DNA of 11,434 nucleotides from Candidatus Bathyarchaeota archaeon (GCA_005883085.1 VBAY01000062.1:1-11434), one strand, 5' to 3'; numbered from the stretch's first letter, positions 1-7,283 are shown. Notes: generated from the letters alone by a model not told the origin. Numbers and translations: made by a program.

Positions 1-1
1 C

Positions 2-688
2 AAAGTTCTCGCCGTGGGACACGTTCATAGGTTCAATAATGGAGTCAAAGAGCTGAAACGCGTAATAGATAGCGGACTTCTAGGGGACATCTACTACCTT
101 CGCCTCCAATGGACTGGGTTCCTACCACCCCAAAGAGATCGAGATGTGATAACAGATCTGGGCCCGCATCCCTTTGACATCTGTAACAATATTCTCGGCA
201 CGTGGCCGACCAAGATATCATGCAGGGGTAGAGGTTACAGAGGTGGAGCGGGCGACGAAGTCGCTTTCATTACGGCTGAACACATTGACGGTGTCAACGC
301 GAGCATTGAGTTAAGCTGGTTGGATTCTGAGAAGCACAGAGATGTGACAGTGGTAGGAAGCGATGCGGTGGCCCGCCTGGACTGTCTCGATCAGAAACTG
401 GTTCTTCAACGATCTGACAAGGCGGAGACAATATTGACTGTTCCAAGCAATACGCTCCATGAGGAGATCATTCACTTCGCCGAATGTGTCGAAAACAACT
501 CGACATCTGAGCCTTACTCAAATCTATCCGACGGAGCCATCGGAGCCGGTGTAGTGAGGCTCCTTGAAGCATCGAAAAGGTCCGTGAGCGAAGAGCGCAC
601 TATACAGGTTTCAATACCGGAATCCGAAGAACTAATCGCAAGCGAACCAGCTCAAACTGGGTTCCGAAGACTTTCAACCTACCACTAA
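2..688 (+). CDS. Gfo/Idh/MocA family oxidoreductase, C-terminal part
   Basis: Predicted NAD(P)-dependent sugar or cyclitol dehydrogenase of the Gfo/Idh/MocA family; the substrate cannot be read from the sequence. The reading frame is already open at the left edge, and the GTG at 14 encodes an internal valine, so the gene starts outside the window. Missing are the N-terminal Rossmann fold and the usual EKP loop. What remains opens with VGHVHRFNNGV, which matches the family's 'vGh..Rfnp' strand after the nucleotide-binding domain. DLGPHPFDI (about residues 48-56 counted from position 14) fits the family's D-x-G-x-H-x-x-D active-site motif. The rest is the alpha/beta C-terminal sheet domain ending at a TAA. 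Family is confident, specificity unknown. Confidence 0.85.
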   Translation, partial: KVLAVGHVHRFNNGVKELKRVIDSGLLGDIYYLRLQWTGFLPPQRDRDVITDLGPHPFDICNNILGTWPTKISCRGRGYRGGAGDEVAFITAEHIDGVNASIELSWLDSEKHRDVTVVGSDAVARLDCLDQKLVLQRSDKAETILTVPSNTLHEEIIHFAECVENNSTSEPYSNLSDGAIGAGVVRLLEASKRSVSEERTIQVSIPESEELIASEPAQTGFRRLSTYH

Positions 689-753
689 CAACTGGTCAAC
701 TCAGGTCTGTGGTTGATTCGCAAGCGCTTCGACTCAGGATCTAGCGAAAGTAT

Positions 754-1020
754 GTGACGCAGAAACAAGCGTCCGAAACTCACAAACACTCTCATAAGCT
801 ATCCCGCGCAAATCTTCAGGTCTGCAGTACCTGCGGAAAGCTCATTGCGACGACATACAGAGAGACAGAGAAAGGAGAACTAGCGATCGAAGAGCTGGAG
901 CTGGACGTGAAGATTCTGTCCTCACGAATCGGCCGACTACGAACAGCCAAGTCTCAGAACTCCGGCCATCGAGAGCAATCTTCCGACTCGGTTATGAGAA
1001 TTGAGGACACCTGCTGGTAA
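754..1020 (+). CDS. possible small protein with one CxxC motif
   Basis: An 88-codon frame opening with GTG; an ATG two bases upstream runs straight into a stop. I do not recognise a family. The N-terminus is rich in His, Lys and Gln. CSTCGK sits near residues 24-29 and looks like half of a zinc ribbon. A charged stretch (about 40-63, EELELDVKILSSRIGRL) has coiled-coil character, and the tail is polar. It lies 65 bases after the oxidoreductase on the same strand. I see no clear Shine-Dalgarno or TATA box, so it may be cotranscribed or may be a chance frame. A single CxxC could bind metal only as a dimer or with the nearby histidines. Confidence 0.4.
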   Translation: MTQKQASETHKHSHKLSRANLQVCSTCGKLIATTYRETEKGELAIEELELDVKILSSRIGRLRTAKSQNSGHREQSSDSVMRIEDTCW

Positions 1021-1099
1021 ACGATGAATATCGGCTAAAGAACGTGTTTCTACATTCTAGATGGAGCTTTCTTGAAGTCGGAGCGTTGTTTCATTTCTA

Positions 1100-2125
1100 T
1101 CAGATTCTGATTCTTCCTGAAGCCTTGAGAATTCGTAGAGCGTTTAGTGTTATCATATTGTTGGGGCCTTTTCGTCCCCAGTCAACGACCTCAACATTCG
1201 ACACCAACAGTTTCGTCTTAGCCAATGGTTTTCGTCTCATTATCCAGTAGTAGTCGTCAGCGTGCCATAGTCCGTCGGGACCCCTTTTCTTCTCCACAAT
1301 ATCTAGCGCCTCCTTGGTCCGTGGGTCGTCTAGTTCTCCTACACGCGAGAGGATCGTGAGCTCTTGTAGGATGTCGCAGTGCCAGTATAGTGGATAGTGA
1401 AGCTGAGTGAATAGGTGAACAACCCGGAAAGTCTTTTGGTGAAATGTCTCAGGCTGGCGCTCTAAGCCCGTGCGACAGGAGCGAAAGAGGCGATGCCTGA
1501 GGAAGAACTCGGCAGCATTCTCCGCCGTCTTTAGAGAGTCTTTGTCGCCAGTAGCCCGGTAGTATTCAACTAGCCCCCACAAGGTCGCCAGACTCTCATT
1601 GAACGAGGAATGTTTCGCATCCTCCTTCCTGTCGCAGTTCCATCCTCCATCAGGCCACTGCCATTCGACCAGTGATTCGGCGAGCTTCACAACCCGCGGA
1701 TCGTCTGCGAGACCCAGCCGGCTGCACACAGCCAACGCGTTACCCTCTTGAGACGCACATCTCCGGTATCGTCCATTGATCTTAGGAACATTGCGAATAT
1801 GCGCCTCACCAAGTAGCCATTTCAGAACAAGATCCGTTGCCTTCACCGCTGGCCGAAATCCTTGGGGTATTCCGAGTTCGACAAGAGAGACGAGACGCCA
1901 GTGTGCGCCTGTCCATTTCTGGTAGGGATGGACCCCGAAACCACCATCAGCCCGCTGCCCAGAGAGAAGAGTCTTGACAATCGGCCCGCTAGGAATCTGT
2001 TTCTTCGCCGCGAGAACTTCCTTCGAGTCCGACGGTCTATTCAGAATCTCTGTGAGAGTGAGATAACGGATCGAGGGATCATCAGATTCCAGAAGCCAGT
2101 TGACTGCAGGATCCTCGAAGACCAT
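1100..2125 (-). CDS. alpha/alpha-toroid protein, prenyltransferase/squalene-cyclase-like repeats
   Basis: A 341-residue soluble protein starting at ATG. It carries repeats typical of the six-hairpin alpha/alpha toroid shared by squalene-hopene cyclases and protein prenyltransferase beta subunits: QRADGGFG (57-64), WQWPDGGWNCD (155-165) and RGPDGLWH (281-288), spaced by helical segments. The DxDD acid motif of squalene-hopene cyclases is absent, there is no membrane helix or signal peptide, and the length is about half that of a true triterpene cyclase (600 or more residues). It is therefore a single toroid of unknown activity and should not be labelled a hopanoid synthase. It is divergent from the membrane-protein gene at 2215. 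Confidence 0.8.
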   Translation of the reverse strand: MVFEDPAVNWLLESDDPSIRYLTLTEILNRPSDSKEVLAAKKQIPSGPIVKTLLSGQRADGGFGVHPYQKWTGAHWRLVSLVELGIPQGFRPAVKATDLVLKWLLGEAHIRNVPKINGRYRRCASQEGNALAVCSRLGLADDPRVVKLAESLVEWQWPDGGWNCDRKEDAKHSSFNESLATLWGLVEYYRATGDKDSLKTAENAAEFFLRHRLFRSCRTGLERQPETFHQKTFRVVHLFTQLHYPLYWHCDILQELTILSRVGELDDPRTKEALDIVEKKRGPDGLWHADDYYWIMRRKPLAKTKLLVSNVEVVDWGRKGPNNMITLNALRILKASGRIRI

Positions 2126-2185
2126 AGGCTGATACTATCCATCGCTGAAATTCTGGGCTAGTTCAAGTTAACGGCTTCAACCATC

Positions 2186-2192
2186 TTTAATA
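2186..2192 (+). promoter_or_regulatory. TATA box for the 2215 gene
   Basis: TTTAATA is centred about 26 bases before the ATG at 2215. In archaea transcription starts roughly 25 bases after the box, so the mRNA would begin at or next to the start codon (leaderless). No Shine-Dalgarno is seen, which agrees. Confidence 0.55.
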
Positions 2193-2214
2193 CACATCGG
2201 ATTTAGCCGAATCT

Positions 2215-2694
2215 ATGCAGCCTATCACCTATTCAGTATCTAAAGGGCTGAGAGCTGGTGCGATAGCCGGTTTCGTTGGATCAATCGTCTTGGGCATCTT
2301 TGGAGAAATTGGTGCTGTGGCGATGAATCAAGAACTCTACTACACGACTGTCGCTAGGAGAATGGGTTTTGGCGACTCTTCCGTTCTTGGAGGATGGACA
2401 CTCCACTTCATTGTAGGAATAGTCGCAGGCTCCATCTTCATCGGAGCGACAGCAGCAATCCGGAGATTCTCCTTGACCACAACTAAGAAAGCCATCTGGG
2501 TCGGCATGCTTGGAGGCATCGCAATCTGGATAGCCGTCTACGTCCCCGTCACCGGAATCCTCGTCCCCGAGGACCTGACCAACACGACATTTGCAGGAGG
2601 ATCTCTCGTGCTTCACGTACTCTATGGGGTCGTGACCGCGATTGTGTCCCTCTCTATTCTGCGCCGAACGGTCAGGACGAAAACAACCGTCTAG
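2215..2694 (+). CDS. four-helix integral membrane protein
   Basis: A 159-residue membrane protein of unknown function with about four hydrophobic helices (roughly 11-36, 60-83, 92-115 and 126-148). Helices 2 and 4 resemble each other: GGWTLHFIVGIVAG and GGSLVLHVLYGVV share a small-residue entry, a histidine and a following glycine, which suggests an internal duplication of two-helix units. The basic tail (RRTVRTKTTV) is probably cytoplasmic. The ATG start is supported by the TATA box 26 bases upstream and the lack of a ribosome binding site. It is convergent with the next gene. No catalytic or transport motif is recognised. Confidence 0.75.
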   Translation: MQPITYSVSKGLRAGAIAGFVGSIVLGIFGEIGAVAMNQELYYTTVARRMGFGDSSVLGGWTLHFIVGIVAGSIFIGATAAIRRFSLTTTKKAIWVGMLGGIAIWIAVYVPVTGILVPEDLTNTTFAGGSLVLHVLYGVVTAIVSLSILRRTVRTKTTV

Positions 2695-2769
2695 TCAAGT
2701 CTCAGTCTAACATGCGTCATTTCGCCGTCGCAGGACTCTCGCTGAGATAACGAAAACCTTCTGACACTT

Positions 2770-3102
2770 CTAGACGAATCCGATCGCGAGGAATACCGCT
2801 AGGAGGATTCCGAGGATCGCGTAGGTAACTGCTGTCCGCAGAAGTTGCTTCAATCTGGATTTAGGAGAGGATCTTCCTCTCGACTCCTCTTCGTCTCCCC
2901 ACACTACCCATCTGGCCAGTAGGAGGAATGCCCCCGTACCCGTCGCGGCTAAGGACCTGATGACCAAACGTGGGCTGCACGAGCTACCTATCAGACTGCT
3001 GCAACCAAGTACGATGAGAAAGGCTCCGGCTAACAGTAATAGCCATCCCACAAATCCGATAACGCTCTTCCAACTGATTACCGGCTGGGGCTCACCTTCC
3101 AC
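2770..3102 (-). CDS. small three-helix membrane protein
   Basis: A 110-residue protein of unknown function starting at GTG; an in-frame TGA three codons upstream rules out an extension. There are hydrophobic helices at about 12-38, 46-67 and 88-108. A charged, Ser/Arg-rich loop lies between helices 2 and 3 (GDEEESRGRSSPKSRLKQ). Two cysteines (C34, C42) sit at the end of the first helix. It lies 61 bases downstream of the small exported protein on the same strand, so it may be the last gene of a three-gene unit with that gene and the broken acetyltransferase. Confidence 0.65.
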   Translation of the reverse strand: MEGEPQPVISWKSVIGFVGWLLLLAGAFLIVLGCSSLIGSSCSPRLVIRSLAATGTGAFLLLARWVVWGDEEESRGRSSPKSRLKQLLRTAVTYAILGILLAVFLAIGFV

Positions 3103-3163
3103 TTCGTGTCATCTCCAAACGCTCAGCGGCGTCTAACCGGAGACGACGCGATCATTGGTCATT

Positions 3164-3463
3164 CTATTCTGTAGCTTTCACTATGTTTTGGCAAGGATCA
3201 CCGCATCTCACGATTTCATGGAATATGGCGTCAATGGTCGGTTCTCTGGTCATCAAGACAGTTTCATTCTTCAACGACAGTGTAACATCCAAGTGGTGGG
3301 TCTGAAAGACGCGTATCACTTGACCGGTGTTGAGGATTCTAATCGCATTCTCCCAAGAGACGTCATAGGGATTGGACAGTTGTTGCGTCAGTGGAAAATA
3401 TGCTAATATTGACGATGTGACAACGAGGAGAGACAGTGCGAGAATCCAGATTCGTTTCCGCAT
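3164..3463 (-). CDS. small exported or membrane-anchored protein
   Basis: A 99-residue protein starting at ATG. A basic start (MRKR) and a hydrophobic stretch to about residue 24 form a signal peptide or N-terminal anchor. The outer domain (about 30-99) contains SWENAIRILNTGQV, HHLDVTLSLKN, a PTIDAIFHEI helix and RCGDPCQN (C87, C91), which could form a disulfide or metal site. The pattern 'S.eeA...L.sG.V....q.H...v.L.L.........P.iDai..ei..CG.pC' reminds me of small conserved hypothetical proteins, but I cannot name a family. The gene begins 8 bases after the acetyltransferase stop, so cotranscription is likely. Confidence 0.7.
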   Translation of the reverse strand: MRKRIWILALSLLVVTSSILAYFPLTQQLSNPYDVSWENAIRILNTGQVIRVFQTHHLDVTLSLKNETVLMTREPTIDAIFHEIVRCGDPCQNIVKATE

Positions 3464-3471
3464 CTATCCCT

Positions 3472-3971
3472 TCAAGTTGCGAGGGGAGCGAATAGGCTTT
3501 GCGGGTCAAAATCATTACCTATACCCAGCTTCTTTCTGAAGAGAAAGCGATCTGCCCGTTGGAAGCCCACCGAATTCCAGAAGGCTGCTGCGGTTTTGTT
3601 CCCGTGGAGTACTTCGAGCCCGATCTCACATACCTTCATCACTTTGCATTCTTCAACCAAACGTTTCGCTAGCTCTCTTCCCACTCCCTTCCGCCGGCGA
3701 TCCGGTCTAACGAAGGAATCGTTCACAGTCATAACCCGTCCAAGCTCCCAAGCTCTGCGGAAGGAGTGTAAACCACCAGGGCCACACCGACTATCGCACC
3801 TTTCTCCCGAGCAACCAAGAGTAGGCCCGGGGATTGGCCTTGCAGCTGTTGGTCGACAGCCCAAGTTATTTTCTCCTTGATCGGTGTCAAACCTTCAGAC
3901 GAGTGGTATTCAGCGATGAGCCTCTCGATCTCCTGCCTGTCTGACAGACTACCCTGCGCTATGGTTACCAT
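3472..3971 (-). pseudogene. GNAT acetyltransferase, frameshifted by an 8-bp tandem duplication
   Basis: This is a GNAT-family N-acetyltransferase (acetyl-CoA-dependent, substrate unknown) split into two frames. The N-terminal part (3971 to 3729, 80 codons) starts MVTIAQGSLSD and runs through the central strands to YTPSAELG, then goes wrong and stops. The C-terminal part continues in another frame from RVMTVNDSFVRP through the acetyl-CoA loop RRRKGVGREL to NKTAAAFWNSVGFQ. At the junction the octamer GAGCTTGG occurs twice in tandem (minus-strand reading; 3740-3747 and 3748-3755). Removing one copy joins ELG directly to RVM and gives one 163-residue protein, the normal size for the family. It is either a recent inactivating duplication, a phase-variable site or a consensus error. 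It shares a 55-base divergent intergenic region with the transporter. Confidence 0.85.
3740..3755 (-). repeat. 8-bp perfect tandem duplication
   Basis: Two abutting copies of GAGCTTGG, read on the minus strand, lie inside the acetyltransferase gene. The extra 8 bases shift the frame, and deleting one copy restores a continuous GNAT protein. This is the typical result of replication slippage. Confidence 0.85.
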
Positions 3972-4013
3972 CCTTGCCCCTCGGGGGCTTCCAGCGTTAA
4001 GGAAATAAGCCGA

Positions 4014-4019
4014 GAGGAG
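4014..4019 (+). promoter_or_regulatory. Shine-Dalgarno site for the 4027 gene
   Basis: GAGGAG ends 7 bases before the ATG at 4027. It fixes the start so that the cysteine-rich N-terminal tail is included. Most neighbours lack such a site. Confidence 0.6.
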
Positions 4020-4026
4020 CGATTAG

Positions 4027-4794
4027 ATGCAAGTCCTTCCTTTGACCCTTGGAACTTATTCGTCTTCGGCATGCCAGACCTGCGGTTGCTCCGAAACATC
4101 TTGCGAGACTTGCCAGACGGTCGCGGATTGTTCCAACTGTGCCTCATGCTGTTGCACCACGGCTCATCAGTCATGGAGGCATGGGAGGATTGGAAACGGG
4201 ATCAGAATCGAATACCTCAGCTCAGGCTGGATGGCAGTTGAGGTCTTTGGGTCGATCGGGGTCGGATTGATCGCGGGAAGTTTTGCCCTACTTGCTTTTG
4301 GTGGTGATAGTCTGATAGAATTGATCTCGGGACTGGTGGTCTTGAGGGGTCTGCGTGGGGATCGCTCGAGAAGCGACAAAGTTGGAACTCACACCGAAAG
4401 AACGGAGCAGTTGACCAGCGCTCTGCTTTTCGCTCTCATTCCTGTCATCGGCCTAGGCGCCATCTACTCGTACGCTACCGGATTGAAGCCTGAGGGATCG
4501 CCGCTCGGAATCGCCATTGCAGTTGGAGCAGTAATCGTGATGCCCTATCTCTACATCCAGAAGAAACGGATAGGCCGGGAGACTCGGTCGCTCGCCCTCT
4601 CGATGGACGCTATAGAATCCGTGACCTGTCTCTTCATGGCCACAGCCCTCCTCGGCGGACTTCTCGCAGAATATTTTCTGGGATTGTGGTGGGCTGATTA
4701 TCTTGCGACCGGAATTATCCTCGCCTTCGTAGCGAGAGAAGCTGTGGAATCATTTCGCGAGCTCCATGAGGAAGAATCGGTCGCTCACACGTAG
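4027..4794 (+). CDS. CDF-like cation transporter with ten-cysteine N-terminal tail
   Basis: A 255-residue membrane protein resembling divergent members of the cation diffusion facilitator superfamily, expected to move a metal ion across the membrane. After a tail of about 58 residues come hydrophobic helices near 66-91, 95-108, 130-152, 158-177, 190-214 and 220-240. GSFALLAFGGDSLIELISG (84-102) lines up with the CDF 'GS.ALLAD..HSL.D' helix, but the positions of the usual metal ligands read F91, D94 and E98. DAIESVTC (194-201) is the likely counterpart in helix 5. The tail carries cysteines 16, 19, 21, 26, 29, 35, 38, 41, 42 and 43 with H47 close behind, a plausible soft-metal binding region. 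No large C-terminal cytoplasmic domain is present. A good Shine-Dalgarno supports the start. The transported metal is unknown. Confidence 0.75.
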   Translation: MQVLPLTLGTYSSSACQTCGCSETSCETCQTVADCSNCASCCCTTAHQSWRHGRIGNGIRIEYLSSGWMAVEVFGSIGVGLIAGSFALLAFGGDSLIELISGLVVLRGLRGDRSRSDKVGTHTERTEQLTSALLFALIPVIGLGAIYSYATGLKPEGSPLGIAIAVGAVIVMPYLYIQKKRIGRETRSLALSMDAIESVTCLFMATALLGGLLAEYFLGLWWADYLATGIILAFVAREAVESFRELHEEESVAHT

Positions 4795-4851
4795 TCCAGA
4801 TCCCTTGGTAGCATTCGGCTTGCATCGGTCAGACGTGATTGAAAGAACGCG

Positions 4852-6360
4852 TTAGTTGCCGGGAAGAGCGAGGCTCGCCCCTGCAAGGGGCTCTGGCTGT
4901 GGCACTGGCGCTGGTATTCTACTGCGTCTTCGAAGCAGCCATGTAAGGGTCACCGCCGCGCCCGCTCCTATTATTCCTATGGCAGTGTAGACCCAGACAG
5001 ATATTGTTGGAGTCAGTGTCGGGGATGATAATGGCCGGCCTCCGGTTGGTCCTTGAGGCGCTCTCCTGGACAAGTCCAGGTTGGTCGATGTGAGCTTTAG
5101 CGTAACCGGGATGCTTGCGGTCATGTGATGGGTCACGATTACATTGTCTGATACGGGGAAGCAGCCTGAGGGACCACACAGATAATCGCCCGGATTGTAC
5201 GATTGAGTCTGCGCGGACGTGACAGAAACCACGGCGCTCGACTTGAGAAGCAGGTCGCTTGCCTGGTCATAATCGAATCGCAGGTCTAGCTTGAAGCTGG
5301 AATCGCTCGATCCACCGGAAGTGATCATAGGCGGGAAGGTGGTTGAAATGGACTGCGAAAGTGTCGACTCGACGATCCAGGCGTTACGATTGTTGCTCGG
5401 TCCCAGATTGACCATCTCGCTTCCTGAGACACTCGAGTAACCCGTCAATATCTGGACTGGTTGGCCGTTGGTTAGCGGACCATTCACCCACCATATGGTG
5501 TAGGCTGTCTTCGGATCAGAAAGCATCTGGGCTAGAAAAGGAGAGAAGCCAGTGCCGTAGTAGTAACCATTGGATCCCAGAAGGGTGAGCAGTCTTTGTG
5601 CAATGCTTACAATTACTGAGGTGGCCGTTCCCGGGGATTCGACGCGAGTGGAGAGATCAATCGATTGAGGGAAACTGCCTGTCTCAGTCGCAGGCGTGAA
5701 ACTAACGGGGCCGACTGATGCGATGATGCTGACTTGGTGACTGACGTTGAGGACGGCTACACTGTTGTCGAGTCCGTTAACAGTCCAGCCTATAGAACCG
5801 TCCAGGGTGATCGCCGGCATGAAAGATGACGAAATAGGCGCGGGAGTACTAGACACGATCAAGTTGCCGCGCAGCAATGGATAACCGGTATCATAGTAGG
5901 TGTAGTTACCTGCGGTGTTGAAAGTTACCGAGTAGGAACCGTAGTGGGGTATGGGTCCAGAGTCGAAGGTTTGGAGGGCAGCATCGTTGCTCGAGCATAT
6001 GTTCGTTGAACAGGAGGTCACTGTGTGCGCTAAGCTACCATAATTGAACCACATGACAGTTGTTCCGAGCTGTACGGAGTAGTAGAAGTAGGAAGGACTG
6101 TAGTAGCAGGAGTATATCGAAACGCAGGCTCCGTTGTCGTATATGTTGACAAGTGCGCGTGGCTGATAGGAGCCGCAGGCAGTCTGATTGTAAGTGATAG
6201 GAGTAGCGTTGCAGCTCTGCGCTGATTGCATCGACGCGTTCAAATGGTAATTCGCATTGCTACCTACACTGAGAAGTGGCGCCGCGCTTGCAGAACTTAC
6301 CATCAAGACAACTAGAAAGAGGGTGGAAACGCTACCTGCGGAAACCTGTAGAATCTTCAA
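4852..6360 (-). CDS. secreted, membrane-anchored cupredoxin-like protein lacking most copper ligands
   Basis: A 502-residue surface protein. Residues 1-26 form a signal peptide ending in SASA. A plastocyanin-like domain spans about 68-170 (VQLGTTVMWFNYGSLAHTVTS ... TFNTAGNYTYY ... RGNLIVS). In type-1 copper proteins the last strand reads Y.Y.C...HP.M.G; here the equivalent stretch is YTYYDTGYPLLRG, so Cys, His and Met are replaced by D157, Y160 and L163 and only H112 remains. A large Ser/Thr-rich region of no recognised family follows (about 175-445), then a transmembrane helix (454-476), RRR and a Pro-rich tail. The start is TTG: an in-frame TAG lies five codons upstream and a TATA-like box sits about 30 bases away. 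It probably faces the outside of the cell. Confidence 0.8.
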   Translation of the reverse strand: MKILQVSAGSVSTLFLVVLMVSSASAAPLLSVGSNANYHLNASMQSAQSCNATPITYNQTACGSYQPRALVNIYDNGACVSIYSCYYSPSYFYYSVQLGTTVMWFNYGSLAHTVTSCSTNICSSNDAALQTFDSGPIPHYGSYSVTFNTAGNYTYYDTGYPLLRGNLIVSSTPAPISSSFMPAITLDGSIGWTVNGLDNSVAVLNVSHQVSIIASVGPVSFTPATETGSFPQSIDLSTRVESPGTATSVIVSIAQRLLTLLGSNGYYYGTGFSPFLAQMLSDPKTAYTIWWVNGPLTNGQPVQILTGYSSVSGSEMVNLGPSNNRNAWIVESTLSQSISTTFPPMITSGGSSDSSFKLDLRFDYDQASDLLLKSSAVVSVTSAQTQSYNPGDYLCGPSGCFPVSDNVIVTHHMTASIPVTLKLTSTNLDLSRRAPQGPTGGRPLSSPTLTPTISVWVYTAIGIIGAGAAVTLTWLLRRRSRIPAPVPQPEPLAGASLALPGN

Positions 6361-6385
6361 GATAGTAGCGGCCTAGGAGGAAACC

Positions 6386-6394
6386 GATAAAAGG
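6386..6394. promoter_or_regulatory. TATA-like box between two divergent genes
   Basis: GATAAAAGG is the only AT-rich element in the 56 bases between the TTG at 6360 (minus) and the ATG at 6417 (plus). Its centre is about 30 bases from the first and 27 from the second, so one element could place leaderless start sites for both genes. Confidence 0.45.
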
Positions 6395-6416
6395 ATTGCT
6401 GAAAGTCTCACCCGAG

Positions 6417-6680
6417 ATGCGCCTCTCTAGTGTATTCGGACGTCGAAAAACACTCGTCTTGGCTCTCCTCGCCACGGCAGTCTTTGCCGCGGTGACCTAT
6501 GGCGTTGTTACCTATCAGACCCCCTATGGTTGTGGCCCTGACGGCGTTGCTACCGGACCCGGGATCTACTGGCAAGTCCTAGCCAAACCATGCATCTACA
6601 TTTACTTCACTGGGATCGTTGGAGGAAGCGTCCTGCTGATTCTTCTCATACCTGTAGCAGGGAAAAAGTCTGATCACTGA
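6417..6680 (+). CDS. small two-helix membrane protein
   Basis: An 87-residue protein of unknown function. The frame also contains a TTG at 6396, but the ATG at 6417 is preferred because it lies about 27 bases after the TATA-like box. The order is a basic start (FGRRK), a transmembrane helix (about 12-32), an outer loop with two cysteines (YGCGPDG ... KPCIY) and a second helix (about 58-78) ending in GKKSDH. The cysteines may pair outside the cell. It is divergent from the cupredoxin-like gene and may work with it, although only position suggests this. Its 3' end overlaps the convergent acetyltransferase by 35 bases. Confidence 0.65.
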   Translation: MRLSSVFGRRKTLVLALLATAVFAAVTYGVVTYQTPYGCGPDGVATGPGIYWQVLAKPCIYIYFTGIVGGSVLLILLIPVAGKKSDH

Positions 6681-7200
6681 TTATCTTTCCACCGAGACTC
6701 TTGTAGAGAAAGACGGCAGGAATGTCTTTGTTTGCAAAGCCAAAAGTCTCTTCTTCTAGGGTTACGAATCTTACGCCGGATTTCTTCAGCCAATCAAGAG
6801 CGGCGAGTAGCAACATTGAACCGATTCCTCTTTTGCGGAAACCGGGCAGAACCGCGACCCCATAACCGACCGTCCCGGTACCTCTATCGTGTTTCGCAGC
6901 ACCGCAGAACCCAATTATCTTTTCACCTTCCTCCGCGACAAAGATCCGCTTCTTGCGGTCTCGCAAGAACTCGCCTACGTAAGACATCAGATCAGCACGC
7001 GCTCTTTCCTTTCCACCAATTTTCCTAACCCACCACGACCACTCAGGCAGGTAGAGTTCAACGGCAATTTTTCTCAGACGTTCACCGTCTTTTCGCGTAG
7101 CCGCCCTGATCGAAGCTTTGTTCTTCGATCTTGATTTGGGAAGGGGCTCTTCTAGGTCCCATAGGAATCCAATGTTTCGGAGTTTTAGCCTATTCTTCAA
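6646..7200 (-). CDS. GNAT family N-acetyltransferase
   Basis: An intact 184-residue GNAT acetyltransferase that would transfer acetyl from acetyl-CoA to an unknown amine. The GNAT fold begins near residue 29 (ASIRAATRKDGERL). Strand IFVAEEGEKIIGFCG (87-100) is followed by VGYGVAVLPGFRKRGIGSMLL (111-131), which holds the acetyl-CoA pyrophosphate loop R-x-x-G-x-G. NKDIPAVFLYKSLGGK (157-172) is the usual C-terminal helix. The first 28 residues are a basic extension. The start is TTG, the only upstream start in frame. It is not a close copy of the broken GNAT at 3472-3971: motif details and length differ. Confidence 0.85.
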   Translation of the reverse strand: MKNRLKLRNIGFLWDLEEPLPKSRSKNKASIRAATRKDGERLRKIAVELYLPEWSWWVRKIGGKERARADLMSYVGEFLRDRKKRIFVAEEGEKIIGFCGAAKHDRGTGTVGYGVAVLPGFRKRGIGSMLLLAALDWLKKSGVRFVTLEEETFGFANKDIPAVFLYKSLGGKIISDQTFSLLQV

Positions 7201-7283
7201 TGACCGTGCCTGTCTATTGTGAGCTGTCCCCGGCGTGACAGATCAACATCAATATTCCTGTAGGAACCTTTGTCCCGGGAAAA

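Noticed and set aside
1862..2161. Plus-strand open frame of 99 codons
   Set aside because: It is antisense to the N-terminal part of the toroid protein, whose family repeats prove the minus-strand reading.
2281..2616. Minus-strand open frame of 111 codons
   Set aside because: It is antisense to the four-helix membrane protein; its Asp/Ser/Cys-rich composition is what reversed hydrophobic codons give.
3729..3880. Programmed ribosomal frameshift in the acetyltransferase
   Set aside because: There is no slippery run or stimulatory structure; the exact tandem octamer explains the frame change more simply.
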